Counted from the stretch's first letter, positions 19,318 through 27,534 are shown. The stretch: 64,000 nt of DNA from Sphingomonas sp. PP-CE-1A-559 (GCF_004340965.1 NZ_SLYA01000002.1:620001-684000); one strand, 5' to 3'. Made by a program: numbers and translations. Notes: generated by a model not told the origin, from the letters alone.

Positions 19318-20594
19318 CAGCGCTTCGGCTCCAGGACGGTGAGCCCGCCCAGATACGGCTGGAGCACCGCCGGCACCGCGACCGAGCCGTCTTCCTGCTG
19401 GTAGTTTTCCAGCACCGCAACGAGCGTCCGGCCGACCGCGAGCGCTGAGCCGTTGAGCGTGTGGACGAACCGCGTGCCCTTCTCGCCCTCGGGCCGATAG
19501 CGCGCGTTCATGCGGCGCGCCTGGAAATCGGTGCAGGTCGAGACGCTGCTGATCTCCCGATAGCGCGCCTGGCCCGGTAGCCAGACTTCGAGATCGTAGG
19601 TGCGTGCCGCGGTGAAACCCATATCGCCGGTGCATAGGAGCATCCGCCTGAACGGTAGCTGCAACGCATCGAGCACGCCCTCCGCGCACGCCGTCATGCG
19701 CTCATGCTCGGCCTCGGACATGTCGGGCGTGACGATCGAGACCATCTCGACCTTGTCGAACTGATGCTGGCGGATGTAGCCGCGCGTATCGCGACCCGCG
19801 GCGCCCGCCTCGGAGCGGAAGCACGGCGTCAGCGCGGTGAAGCGCAGCGGCAGTTCGGCTTCGCTGAGGATCTGTTCGCGGACGATGTTGGTCAGGCTCA
19901 CTTCCGCGGTCGGGATCAGCCAGCGGCCGTCGGTGGTGCGGAACAAGTCCTCGGAGAACTTGGGCAGCTGGCCGGTGCCGAACACGGCCTCGTCGCGGAC
20001 CAGCAACGGCGGCGAGACCTGTTCGCAGCCGGCGTCGGCGACATGATCGAGCATGAACTGGCCAAGCGCGCGTTGCAGCTTGGCGGCAGGCCCGCGGACC
20101 AACGTGAAGCGCGCGCCCGACATCGCCGCGCCGGTCTCGAAATCGAGGCCGATCGCAGGACCGATCGCGTCATGCTCGCGCGCCGTGAACGCGAACATCG
20201 TTGGCGTGCCCCTCGTGTGGACCAGCGCGTTGTCGTCCTCGCCGCCGCCCTCGGGCACGTCGGTCGCGGGAAGGTTCGGGATCGCGGCAAGCATGGCCTG
20301 GAGTTCGTTGCCAAGCCGCGCTTCGTCGGCCTCCAGTGCCGGCAACGCCTCCTTCAGGCTCGCGACTTCGGCCATCAGCGCCTGCGCCTTGGCCTCGTCC
20401 TTCTGTGCCTTGGCCTGGCCGATCGCCTTCGACAGTTCGTTGCGGCGGGTCTGCGCGGTCTGCGAGTCCGCGATCGTGGCGCGGCGCTGTTCGTCGAGCG
20501 TCACCAGCGAGGCGGACTGCGGTGCGACACCCCGCTTGGCGAGGGCGGCGTCGAAGGCGGCGGGATCGTCGCGGATCAGGCGTATGTCGTGCAT
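19317..20594 (-). CDS. serS: Seryl-tRNA synthetase
   Basis: This is a 425-residue class II synthetase charging tRNA-Ser and tRNA-Sec. The N-terminal antiparallel coiled coil (about residues 25-105) is rich in Ala/Lys/Glu/Gln and binds the long variable arm. The catalytic part shows motif 2 ([20 protein letters not shown]) and motif 3 ([19 protein letters not shown]). The ATG at 20594 gives [19 protein letters not shown], the usual N terminus. It is the first gene of the leftward serS-surE-nlpD unit. The promoter must lie in the 103 bases shared with the divergent host-attachment gene. Confidence 0.97.
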   Translation of the reverse strand: MHDIRLIRDDPAAFDAALAKRGVAPQSASLVTLDEQRRATIADSQTAQTRRNELSKAIGQAKAQKDEAKAQALMAEVASLKEALPALEADEARLGNELQAMLAAIPNLPATDVPEGGGEDDNALVHTRGTPTMFAFTAREHDAIGPAIGLDFETGAAMSGARFTLVRGPAAKLQRALGQFMLDHVADAGCEQVSPPLLVRDEAVFGTGQLPKFSEDLFRTTDGRWLIPTAEVSLTNIVREQILSEAELPLRFTALTPCFRSEAGAAGRDTRGYIRQHQFDKVEMVSIVTPDMSEAEHERMTACAEGVLDALQLPFRRMLLCTGDMGFTAARTYDLEVWLPGQARYREISSVSTCTDFQARRMNARYRPEGEKGTRFVHTLNGSALAVGRTLVAVLENYQQEDGSVAVPAVLQPYLGGLTVLEPKR

Positions 20595-20697
20595 GACTGG
20601 GCTATGCCGAGCGCGAGGGGCGTACGCAAGGCGGCGCAACCTCCCCGGCACGCGGCGCGTTCACCCCGCATACGCATAGCGAAAAGGAGAGACACGC

Positions 20698-21138
20698 ATG
20701 CATCTTCCCCACAACTCCGTCGTGCTCGTCGCGGACGGCCGGAAAATGCTGTTCCTGCGCAACGAGGGCGACGCCGAGTTCCCCAATCTCGTCGTCGAGA
20801 AGGCTCAGGAGCAGGACAATCCGGCGACGCGCGACCAGGCGACAGATTCCGCCGGCCGTGCCTCATCGCCACAGGGCGGTGTGCAGAGTTCGGTCGAGCC
20901 GACCGACTTCCACCAGATCGAGGAAGATCGCTTCGCCGCCGACGCTGCGGACTTTCTGAAGACTGGTGCGCTGAAGAACAGGTATGACTCGCTGATCGTG
21001 GTCGCACCGCCGAAGACGCTCGGCGAACTGCGCAAGCATTACCACAAGGAAGTCACCAGCCGCCTCAAGGGCGAACTCGACAAGGACCTGACCGGTCATC
21101 CGATCAAGGACATCGAGAAGGCCCTGATGAACGCCTGA
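20698..21138 (+). CDS. Host attachment family protein (Host_attach)
   Basis: This is a 146-residue protein of the family named from an Agrobacterium plant-attachment factor. It is now widespread in non-pathogens and of unclear biochemistry. Matching features are the N-terminal LVADGRKMLFLRNEGDAEFP strand pair, a Gln/Asp-rich middle (residues 38-65), FAADAADFLKTGALKNRYDSLIVVAPPKTLGELR, and the tail HKEVTSRLKGELDKDLTGHP. The ATG follows AAAAGGAGAG. No signal or membrane segment is seen, so it is probably cytoplasmic. It is followed by a strong terminator. Confidence 0.88.
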   Translation: MHLPHNSVVLVADGRKMLFLRNEGDAEFPNLVVEKAQEQDNPATRDQATDSAGRASSPQGGVQSSVEPTDFHQIEEDRFAADAADFLKTGALKNRYDSLIVVAPPKTLGELRKHYHKEVTSRLKGELDKDLTGHPIKDIEKALMNA

Positions 21139-21152
21139 TCGCAGATCAAGAA

Positions 21153-21190
21153 AAAAAGGCCCCGTCGGAGGATCTCCGGCGGGGCCTTTT
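21153..21190. terminator. Bidirectional rho-independent terminator
   Basis: A stem AAAGGCCCCGTCGGAG / CTCCGGCGGGGCCTTT closes a 3-base loop. An A-run on the left and a TTTT on the right let it serve both the rightward host-attachment gene and the leftward PEP-CTERM-like gene. Confidence 0.95.
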
Positions 21191-21209
21191 CTATGCGAAG
21201 GTCCAGCGC

Positions 21210-22241
21210 TTAAGCTGCAACCGCTTTCGTTTTGGCGAAACGCTTGCGCGCGACGAGCGCTGCTGCTGCCGCACCGAACAGCAACACCATCGGCGGAGCG
21301 GGAACGGGTGCCGGCGGACCGCCGCTCGATCCCGTGCTGCCACTCGAACTCGCGCTGCTCGCGCTCGACGCGCTGCTGGCACTGCTTGCGCTCGAACCAC
21401 TCGATCCGCTCGCGGACGAGCCACTGCTTCCCGACGATCCGGAACTGCCGGACGATCCGTTCGAGCTCCAGCCACCGGTCGAGTTCCAGCCGCCGCTTGA
21501 TCCCCAACCCTTGCTGCTCGATCCATATCCCGACGAACTACCGCTGCTGGCCGACGACGCGGAGGAGGCGGACGACGCAGACGATGCGCTGCTGGTCGAG
21601 GACGACACGTCGCCACTCGATCCGCCCGAGGCCGACGATATGTTGCCGCTTGAGCCACCCGATGCGGACGAGACATTGCCGCTCGACCCACCGGTCGACG
21701 AGGTACTAGAAATGGTCGCGCCGCCGGTACTGGTCGACGACCCGCCGCTCGATGTCGAAGACGCGCCGCTGCTGGTCGACGATCCACCGGTCGAAGTCGA
21801 TCCGCCGCTCGACGTCGAGGAGATGACGATGCTCCCGCTCGATCCGCCGCTGCCACCGAAGCCGCCGCCAAAGCCACCACCGAACCCGCCGCCGAATCCG
21901 CCGGGCGTACCGAAGAACCCGCCGCTGCCGCCGACCGCGATCGGGTCCGGACCCGCGCCGCCGCCGCCAATGTAACCGGTGCCGACCGGAACCGGGACGG
22001 GCGCTGCGCTTGCGACCGTTACAACGGTCGGGGCGCACGTCTGGCGAGTCGTGGTGACCACGCGGCGGACGCGCGGCCGAGTCACGGCGGCGATCTGTGG
22101 CCGCGCGACTCGCTTGACCAGGACTCGCTTGGTATTGGCGGTTCGCTGCGGGCGCTCGGCGATATGCACCGCACCGCCGCCGATCAAAGCGCCACCGCAC
22201 GCGCACGCGCACAATTTCGCCAGGGCCATCCTCACCGACAT
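21210..22241 (-). CDS. Ser/Gly-rich PEP-CTERM-like surface protein
   Basis: This is a 343-residue exported protein. The ATG at 22241 begins MSVRMALAKLCACACGGALIGGG, a signal-like segment. Residues 30-100 are basic with VTTTRQTC-type strands. Residues about 105-300 are low-complexity Gly/Ser/Thr repeats (GGFGGG, then TSSGGSSTSTGG, then runs of SSA). The C terminus has a proline-rich PAPVPAPP followed by a hydrophobic helix (MVLLFGAAAAALVA) and a basic RKRF tail. That is the layout of PEP-CTERM sorting signals with the variant VPAPP in place of VPEP. It may be a surface or biofilm matrix protein. The frame upstream to 22358 is not needed. Confidence 0.75.
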   Translation of the reverse strand: MSVRMALAKLCACACGGALIGGGAVHIAERPQRTANTKRVLVKRVARPQIAAVTRPRVRRVVTTTRQTCAPTVVTVASAAPVPVPVGTGYIGGGGAGPDPIAVGGSGGFFGTPGGFGGGFGGGFGGGFGGSGGSSGSIVISSTSSGGSTSTGGSSTSSGASSTSSGGSSTSTGGATISSTSSTGGSSGNVSSASGGSSGNISSASGGSSGDVSSSTSSASSASSASSASSASSGSSSGYGSSSKGWGSSGGWNSTGGWSSNGSSGSSGSSGSSGSSASGSSGSSASSASSASSASSASSSGSTGSSGGPPAPVPAPPMVLLFGAAAAALVARKRFAKTKAVAA

Positions 22242-22648
22242 ATCGTCACTCTTTCGTTGCCGGCACCCTCGTGTTGCCGGATCCCCGTACGCAGTATTCG
22301 GAACTGCTATCCGACTAACTGCAAAACAAAGCGTTAAGCGCAAGTAGCTTAACCACATCCGAGATGGTTAAACGAGGATTTACTTATCACGAGGAAGGCA
22401 TGCCATCGTTAACGTGCCGTGGTGGGACAGAGTCCGCACCGCGTGCCTTGCATCAAGATACGTAGGGTCGAACTGCGGTCGTGAAATTGATGCCGCCGTG
22501 GCCGCAATAAAATGTCGGCGAGCAGGTGGAATGCGCAAGTCCTGTCGCTTGTGGTCCCCCGCCCGTGAGACTATAGGCGCTTTCACCATTTGGGGGCGGT
22601 TCCTGGAAATCAGCGAGGCTGATGCGACGGGGCCAGAGGGAGAGTGGT
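22242..22648. other. Divergent intergenic region between the PEP-CTERM-like gene and dksA
   Basis: This 407-base region is visibly less GC-rich than the genes around it. It contains the CtrA-like inverted repeat at 22349-22371 and another GTTAAC at about 22408. I see no convincing gene. It must hold the leftward promoter of the PEP-CTERM-like gene and the rightward promoter of dksA. Confidence 0.6.
22349..22371. promoter_or_regulatory. CtrA-like inverted repeat
   Basis: TTAACCA and TGGTTAA form a perfect inverted repeat with a 9-base spacer. Read leftward, the second arm is TTAACCAT, which equals the 8-base half-site known for the cell-cycle regulator CtrA. It lies about 120 bases upstream of the PEP-CTERM-like start. 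The binding is inferred from sequence only. Confidence 0.45.
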
Positions 22649-23119
22649 ATGGCGACCGTAATGAATCGTGTGGACGATACCGGGAATTCCAGTCGAAAGG
22701 CCGCCAACGACAGCGGCGAGGATGGGTATCGTCCAGACGCGGACGAGCCCTTCATGAGCTTGAAGCAGCAGGCGTATTTCCGCCGCAAGCTTCAGGAGTG
22801 GAAGGAGTCGATCCTGCGGGAGTCGCAGGAAACGCTTTCGCAGTTGCAGGTCGATTCGCTGCGTGAGGCGGATCTCACCGATCGTGCGTCGAGCGAGACC
22901 GACTGGTCGATTGAATTGCGCACGCGCGACCGTCAACGCAAACTCGTCTCCAAGATCGAAGCCGCGATTCGGCGGATCGACGAAGGCGAATATGGCTATT
23001 GCGAAGTCACCGGCGAGCCTATCAGCCTAGCGCGGCTTGAGGCGCGACCGATCGCGACGATGACGGTCGAGGCGCAGGAACGGCACGAGCGTAACGAGAA
23101 GGTGTCGCGCGAGGATTGA
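22649..23119 (+). CDS. dksA: RNA polymerase-binding transcription factor DksA
   Basis: This is a 156-residue DksA that works with ppGpp at RNA polymerase. The coiled-coil hairpin runs from about residue 35 (SLKQQAYFRRKLQEWK) to 105 and carries the DLTDRASSETDW tip with the functional acidic pair. The zinc-finger region is reduced: YGYCEVTGEPISLARLEARP keeps only one cysteine, as in many alphaproteobacterial DksA proteins. GGGAGAG precedes the ATG at 22649. The stop overlaps the longest possible frame of the following PilZ gene, so the two may be co-transcribed. Confidence 0.95.
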   Translation: MATVMNRVDDTGNSSRKAANDSGEDGYRPDADEPFMSLKQQAYFRRKLQEWKESILRESQETLSQLQVDSLREADLTDRASSETDWSIELRTRDRQRKLVSKIEAAIRRIDEGEYGYCEVTGEPISLARLEARPIATMTVEAQERHERNEKVSRED

Positions 23120-23148
23120 TCGCGCCCACCGACGGGGAAGAGAAAGCT

Positions 23149-23568
23149 GTGTTCGATCATGGTAAAATCGGTCGCGGCATGAGCATCGACACCGGGGCGC
23201 TCGGCGGCAACGAGAACCGGCGACAGCGTGAGCGGGACAGCTTGCTGCTGGTCGCGCAGGTGCGGATCGGCGACGAGACGACTGCCCGCGAGGCTAGGGT
23301 TCGTAACCTGTCCGAGACGGGTTTGATGGCCGAGCTTGCCAAGGTCGTCGATGTCGGGACGCCGGTCACGGTGACGTTGCGCGGGATCGGCGAAGTTGCC
23401 GGCACGGTCGCGTGGTGCACCGAGGGGCGGATGGGCATATCGCTCGACTCGCCGATCGACCCGCGGCATGTGCGCAAGCCATCGGGTGCGGCCAAACCCG
23501 TGTCGTCATCCTATACGGTCAAGGCGTCGGACAGCGCGTACGCCTTGCGCAATCCGAAGCCACTGTAG
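23149..23568 (+). CDS. PilZ-domain protein downstream of dksA
   Basis: The proposed GTG start is preceded by GGGGAAGAGA and gives 139 residues. An ATG at 23179 is an alternative. The domain shows the c-di-GMP motifs RRQRER near residue 25 and RNLSETGLMAEL about 25 residues later. Strands then follow, including VTLRGIGEVAGTVAWC. The C-terminal 35 residues look disordered. The position 29 bases after dksA suggests a shared transcript, linking a stringent-response factor and a second-messenger receptor. Its target is unknown. Confidence 0.85.
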   Translation: MFDHGKIGRGMSIDTGALGGNENRRQRERDSLLLVAQVRIGDETTAREARVRNLSETGLMAELAKVVDVGTPVTVTLRGIGEVAGTVAWCTEGRMGISLDSPIDPRHVRKPSGAAKPVSSSYTVKASDSAYALRNPKPL

Positions 23569-23580
23569 CTCCGCCAAGTA

Positions 23581-23604
23581 GCTCCCCGGATCTAGCCGGG
23601 GAGC
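23581..23604. terminator. Hairpin between convergent PilZ and DUF465 genes
   Basis: A 9-bp perfect stem GCTCCCCGG / CCGGGGAGC with a 6-base loop lies between two convergent stop codons. There is no T-run, so termination is likely but not certain. Confidence 0.55.
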
Positions 23605-23618
23605 GGTATCGACGACCG

Positions 23619-23774
23619 TTATACGCTGACGATCTCTTCCTTCAGTCGCAGCTTCTGCTTCTTCAGGCTCGCCAAAAGGTTCGCGTCGGGTAGCGGACGG
23701 TGGGTTTCGTCGGCGATCCGCTGCTCCAGCACGGCATGCTTGGTTTCCAGGGCTGTCTGATGAGTCGTCTGCAC
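23619..23774 (-). CDS. DUF465 (YdcH-like) small protein
   Basis: This is a 51-residue protein with a GTG start. The Shine-Dalgarno AGGAGG stands 9 bases upstream of that GTG, which decides the start against the longer open frame from 23819. The sequence HAVLEQRIADETHRPLPDAN, then LKKQKLRLKEEI, is the DUF465 pattern: a short helical hairpin with a basic second helix ending in a Lys-rich stretch. The role of the family is unknown. A second family member lies 250 bases away on the opposite strand. Confidence 0.88.
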   Translation of the reverse strand: MQTTHQTALETKHAVLEQRIADETHRPLPDANLLASLKKQKLRLKEEIVSV

Positions 23775-24026
23775 GGTGGGTTGCCTCCTGCATTCGGGTT
23801 GGGGAACGGAGTAAACCACTCCGTCATCGAAATGTCTTCATCGGAAACGGACCAAATCGATTGGTCGAACGATTTGGCGCGACGGACCGATCGTGCGCGG
23901 TGGAGGCGCGCCTCGTCATGAAGTACGTTTTCGACCCCGGTCCGCTCTGCAGGGACGGTTTCACACTCGCGCACTGCGCTGCGTTTGCTAAGGGCAGCGC
24001 ACACGACGGCAGCCATCGGGGGGCGA

Positions 24027-24224
24027 GTGGACGACGCGCAGACCAGAGTTCGACTTGATTCATTGCGGATCGAGCATCGCGATCTCGACGACGCGATCGC
24101 GGCCCTCGCGCTGGCGTCGACACCCGATCAGTTGCAAATGGCGCGGCTCAAGAAGCGCAAATTGCGGCTTCGGGACGAAATCGCCTCGCTGGAAGACTTG
24201 CTGATTCCGGATATTATCGCGTGA
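24027..24224 (+). CDS. DUF465 (YdcH-like) small protein, second copy
   Basis: This is a 65-residue protein. The GTG start at 24027 follows a G-run (GGGGGGCGA), and the sequence then reads VDDAQTRVRLDSLRIEHRDL. The diagnostic LKKRKLRLRDEIASLEDLL is in the second helix, matching the copy at 23619 in the same places. It is divergent from that copy across a 250-base gap, so the pair may be an old inverted duplication. It is followed by the RcdA-like gene on the same strand after 115 bases. Confidence 0.85.
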   Translation: MDDAQTRVRLDSLRIEHRDLDDAIAALALASTPDQLQMARLKKRKLRLRDEIASLEDLLIPDIIA

Positions 24225-24281
24225 TTGCAACGTCCTAAACTGGAACGCGCACGTACTGGCGCATTTTGGGACAGGTGATGG

Positions 24282-24297
24282 TTAGCGGATCGTTAAC
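24282..24297. promoter_or_regulatory. CtrA-like site upstream of the RcdA-like gene
   Basis: TTAG-N7-TTAAC matches the CtrA consensus TTAA-N7-TTAAC with one mismatch and the exact 7-base spacer. It lies 43 bases before the proposed start. The rcdA gene of Caulobacter is known to be a CtrA target, which supports this reading. Binding is inferred. Confidence 0.55.
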
Positions 24298-24339
24298 CTC
24301 TCTGGATGACGTCCGGCCGGTGTGCCATTTGTCCAATCG

Positions 24340-24801
24340 ATGACCCACGCCGGCTATGAATCGCGGATGCAGCGCCGCCTGATCGACGCTCTGTATAGCG
24401 AAGCGATGCTGCTGGCCGACGAGGCGCGGACCTATTTCGACGAAGCCGGCCGGGTCGAACGCGAGGCGCTCGATCCGCTGATCCGGGTCAGCTTCAGTTG
24501 CGAATCGCTCAAGGTGACGACGCGGTTGATGCATGTCATCGCGTGGCTGCTGACGCAACGCGCGGTCCAGGCGGGGGAGCTACGGCCCCGCGACGCGCTC
24601 GATCCCTCGCGGCGGCTGGGTGATGCGCCGATTACCGACGCTGCTTTACTTGCAATGCTGCCGACGCGCGCGCGTGAGATGATCGGGGCGAGCACCGATC
24701 TGCATCGGCGCGTGGCCCTGATGGATGAGGCGCAGGATATGCCGGAAGTGATCGTGAGTCCGGTTCGGTCGATGCAGAAGCGGATCGCCAACGCGTTCTA
24801 G
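24340..24801 (+). CDS. DUF1465 family protein, RcdA-like
   Basis: This is a 153-residue helical protein of the DUF1465 family, which includes Caulobacter RcdA, an adaptor that helps deliver CtrA and other substrates to ClpXP. Matching features are the N-terminal SEAMLLADEARTYFDE helix, then LIRVSFSCESLKVTTRLMHVIAWLLTQRAV and the short C-terminal stretch ahead of the SMQKRIANAF tail. The start is uncertain: GTG at 24322 and ATG at 24340 are both possible, and I chose the ATG because neither has a clear ribosome site. The CtrA-like site upstream supports a cell-cycle role. Confidence 0.8.
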   Translation: MTHAGYESRMQRRLIDALYSEAMLLADEARTYFDEAGRVEREALDPLIRVSFSCESLKVTTRLMHVIAWLLTQRAVQAGELRPRDALDPSRRLGDAPITDAALLAMLPTRAREMIGASTDLHRRVALMDEAQDMPEVIVSPVRSMQKRIANAF

Positions 24802-24913
24802 AGCGCTGAGTTTGACTCGGCAGCAGGGCGGCCCGCTGGGCGGTGAGCGCTTACATCATCACGGAGAGTTTGGGTTCGGGGAGGGGGCAAACTCACCCCA
24901 ATAAAATCGGCAA

Positions 24914-24990
24914 TGGTCGGGGCGATAGGATTCGAACCTACGACCCCTGGACCCCGAGACCAGTGCGCTACCAGACTGCGCCACGCCCCG
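24914..24990 (-). tRNA. tRNA-Pro (CGG anticodon)
   Basis: Read leftward the 77-base gene folds as a full cloverleaf: acceptor CGGGGCG / CGCCCCG, a D-arm with GCGCAG and GGTAGCGC, an anticodon loop CTCGGGG with anticodon CGG, and a T-arm with GGTTCGAATCC. The CCA end is encoded. The anticodon stem has a T-T mismatch next to the loop. It is the only tRNA seen in the window and lies 108 bases upstream of lepA on the other strand. Confidence 0.95.
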
Positions 24991-25098
24991 ACAACATTGC
25001 CGGTGAGCGCCCTAGCCGCGACATCCCGAACGTTCAAGACAAATATGGAGTGTGTCGGCGATCTATCGCGCACGCGGCGTCGCTGCTAGGAGCGCGCC

Positions 25099-26919
25099 AT
25101 GACTCCGCTCGACCGCATCCGCAATTTTTCCATCATCGCCCATATCGACCATGGCAAGTCGACGCTCGCCGACCGGCTGATCCAGGAAACTGGTGGCCTG
25201 ACCGCGCGCGAAATGTCCGAGCAGGTGCTCGACAACATGGACATCGAGAAGGAGCGCGGGATCACGATCAAGGCGCAGACCGTGCGCCTTGCCTATCACG
25301 CGAAGGACGGTCTCGATTACGTCCTCAACCTGATGGACACGCCGGGGCATGTCGATTTCGCCTATGAAGTCAGCCGCAGTCTTGCCGCGTGCGAGGGCGC
25401 GTTGCTGGTGGTCGATGCCGCGCAGGGCGTCGAGGCGCAGACGCTCGCCAACGTCTACCAGTCGATCGAGCACGACCACGAGGTCGTGCCGGTGATCAAC
25501 AAGATCGATCTCCCCGCCGCCGAGCCCGAAAAGGTGCGCAAGGAAATCGAGGACGTGATCGGCATCGATGCGTCCGAGGCGGTGCTCGCGTCGGCGAAGT
25601 CCGGGATCGGCATCGTCGAGATCCTCGAGGCGATCGTCACCAAGATCCCGCCACCCAGCGGCGACCCGGAGGCGCCGCTGAAGGCGATGCTGGTCGACAG
25701 CTGGTACGATCCGTATCTCGGCGTCGTCATCTTGGTGCGCGTGATCGACGGCGTCCTGAAAAAGGGCCAGCAGATCAAGTTCATGCAGACGGGGACGATG
25801 CATCTGGTCGACCGGGTCGGCTGTTTCCGTCCGAAGATCGAGCAGCTGACCGAGCTCGGCACCGGCGAGATGGGCTTCATCACCGCGCAGATCAAAGAGG
25901 TCGCGCAGACGCGCGTCGGCGACACGATCACCGATGCCAAGCGGCCTGCGCTCGAAGCGCTCGCGGGCTTCAAGGAAGTCCAGCCGGTCGTCTTCTGCGG
26001 CATGTTCCCGGTCGATGCCGCCGAGTTCGAGAAGCTGCGCGAGAGCATCTCGAAGCTGCGGCTGAACGATGCGAGCTTCTCGTTCGAGATGGAGACATCG
26101 GCCGCACTGGGCTTTGGCTTCCGCTGCGGGTTCCTCGGGCTGCTGCACCTGGAGATCATCCAGGAGCGGCTGACGCGCGAATATGATCTGGACCTGATCA
26201 CCACCGCGCCGTCCGTCGTCTATGAGATCGAGCTGACCCACCCCGATCCGTCCGGCACGACGCATATCGAGCTGCACAACCCCGCCGACATGCCCGAGCC
26301 GAACAAGATCGCGACGATCAGCGAGCCGTGGATCGAGGCGACGATCTACGTCCCCGACGAGTATCTCGGAAGCGTCCTGAAGCTCTGCCAGGACCGCCGC
26401 GGGATCCAGAAGAACCTCACCTATGTCGGCGGTCGTGCGCAGGCGACCTACGAACTGCCGCTGAACGAAGTCGTGTTCGATTTCTACGACCGCCTGAAAT
26501 CGATGTCGAAGGGCTATGCCAGCTTCGATTATCACCAGATCGGCTACCGCGAGGGCGACCTCGTCAAGATGGGCATCCTCGTCAACGAGGAGCCGGTCGA
26601 CGCGCTGAGCATGATCGTCCACCGCGGCACCGCCGAAGTGCGCGGCCGCGGGATGGTCGAGCGCTTGAAGGAACTGATCCCGCGCCACTTGTTCAAGATC
26701 CCGATCCAGGCGGCGATCGGCGGCAAGGTGATCGCGCGCGAGACGATCAGCGCGATGCGCAAGGACGTGACCGCGAAGTGTTACGGTGGCGACGCGAGCC
26801 GCAAGAAGAAGCTTCTGGAAAAGCAGAAGAAGGGCAAGCTGAAGATGCGCGAATACGGTTCGGTCAGCATCCCGCAGGAGGCGTTCATTGCCGCGCTGAG
26901 GATGGGCGACGACGCGTAG
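25099..26919 (+). CDS. lepA: Elongation factor 4 (LepA)
   Basis: This is a 606-residue ribosome-bound GTPase that affects initiation and stalled elongation. GTPase motifs are complete: [13 protein letters not shown] near residue 13, [12 protein letters not shown] near 78 and NKIDLP near 133. The EF-G-like domains II, III and V follow. The LepA-specific C-terminal domain ends in [40 protein letters not shown]. The length is exactly typical. The start gives [19 protein letters not shown], the usual N terminus. It stands alone, between tRNA-Pro and a toxin-antitoxin pair. Confidence 0.98.
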   Translation: MTPLDRIRNFSIIAHIDHGKSTLADRLIQETGGLTAREMSEQVLDNMDIEKERGITIKAQTVRLAYHAKDGLDYVLNLMDTPGHVDFAYEVSRSLAACEGALLVVDAAQGVEAQTLANVYQSIEHDHEVVPVINKIDLPAAEPEKVRKEIEDVIGIDASEAVLASAKSGIGIVEILEAIVTKIPPPSGDPEAPLKAMLVDSWYDPYLGVVILVRVIDGVLKKGQQIKFMQTGTMHLVDRVGCFRPKIEQLTELGTGEMGFITAQIKEVAQTRVGDTITDAKRPALEALAGFKEVQPVVFCGMFPVDAAEFEKLRESISKLRLNDASFSFEMETSAALGFGFRCGFLGLLHLEIIQERLTREYDLDLITTAPSVVYEIELTHPDPSGTTHIELHNPADMPEPNKIATISEPWIEATIYVPDEYLGSVLKLCQDRRGIQKNLTYVGGRAQATYELPLNEVVFDFYDRLKSMSKGYASFDYHQIGYREGDLVKMGILVNEEPVDALSMIVHRGTAEVRGRGMVERLKELIPRHLFKIPIQAAIGGKVIARETISAMRKDVTAKCYGGDASRKKKLLEKQKKGKLKMREYGSVSIPQEAFIAALRMGDDA

Positions 26920-27076
26920 GCGCCGGAGGTTAAGCGGCGCAGCGCTTAGCTGATGAGGCTAGCGCCAAGCCGGACGGCGACCGACCGAGCTCGTCCTCGG
27001 TCGTGTCGTCCGACGACGCGGCTTTGCCGCGGCGCGACCACGTTGCAATCCGTCGTGGCAGGCCTAAGCTCGCTAA

Positions 27077-27265
27077 ATGACGCGAGTCTCATCCAAACCC
27101 CTGGAATCGGAATCGCCGATCTCCGCGGAAGCCTATGATCGCTGGCTGCGCGAAAAGGTCGCGCGATCTTTGGCGGACCCTCGTCCATCTATCGCCCACG
27201 AAGATGCCATTGCTGCCATGAGATTGGTTGTGTCGTCCATCGATCGGTCAGGCGGAGATCGCTGA
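27077..27265 (+). CDS. RelB/Phd-like antitoxin of a type II toxin-antitoxin pair
   Basis: This is a 62-residue protein. The ATG has no strong ribosome site. The central segment AEAYDRWLREKVARSLADPR followed by SIAHEDAIAAMRLVV resembles antitoxins that pair with ParE/RelE toxins, with a helix and a disordered tail. Its stop codon TGA overlaps the CTG that begins the RelE/ParE-like frame, so the two are translationally coupled. The assignment rests mostly on this toxin neighbour. It could alternatively be another small DNA-binding antitoxin family. Confidence 0.75.
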   Translation: MTRVSSKPLESESPISAEAYDRWLREKVARSLADPRPSIAHEDAIAAMRLVVSSIDRSGGDR

Positions 27266-27534
27266 AGCTGATCTGGCGCCCCGAGGCGGTTGAGGATGCC
27301 ACCACTATTCTAGAGTATATCGCCGATTGGAATCCGAGCGCTGCGTCACGCCTGTCGACATTGATCGAGGCATGCGCCGATCGTCTTGTCGATCATCCGT
27401 TCGTGTATCGGCCGGGCAGGGCTGACGGTACGCGCGAAGCTGTCGTGCATCCCAATTATCTTTTGATCTATCGTATTGTCTTGGACACGATCGAGGTGAT
27501 CAACGTCGTACATGCGCGTCGAGATTACCCGTAA
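27262..27534 (+). CDS. RelE/ParE family toxin, apparent CTG start
   Basis: The frame runs 90 codons and translates from CTG as LKLIWRPEAVEDATTILEYI and continues with AADRLVDH-like and FVYRPGRADGTREAVVHPNY blocks. It ends with YRIVLDTIEVINVVHARRDY, which is the standard ParE/RelE fold order. No ATG, GTG or TTG lies in frame within the region that could start it, so CTG at 27262, inside the overlap CTGA with the antitoxin stop, is the only sensible start. A single-base change from ATG would give the usual ATGA junction. It may be translated at low level, or be newly inactivated. Confidence 0.75.
   Translation: MKLIWRPEAVEDATTILEYIADWNPSAASRLSTLIEACADRLVDHPFVYRPGRADGTREAVVHPNYLLIYRIVLDTIEVINVVHARRDYP

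Noticed and set aside
21340..21860. Regularly repeated short motifs considered as a CRISPR array
   Set aside because: Periodicity is of 3 to 18 bases within an open frame encoding Ser/Gly repeats. There are no uniform repeats with unique spacers and no cas genes.
21232..21975. Plus-strand Asp/Glu/Pro-rich frame opposite the PEP-CTERM-like gene
   Set aside because: It is the complement of Ser/Gly repeat codons. The minus strand has a ribosome site, signal and sorting tail, and the plus frame has none.
26946..27188. 80-codon minus-strand frame next to lepA
   Set aside because: It overlaps the antitoxin start region, shows no family pattern and has no ribosome site.
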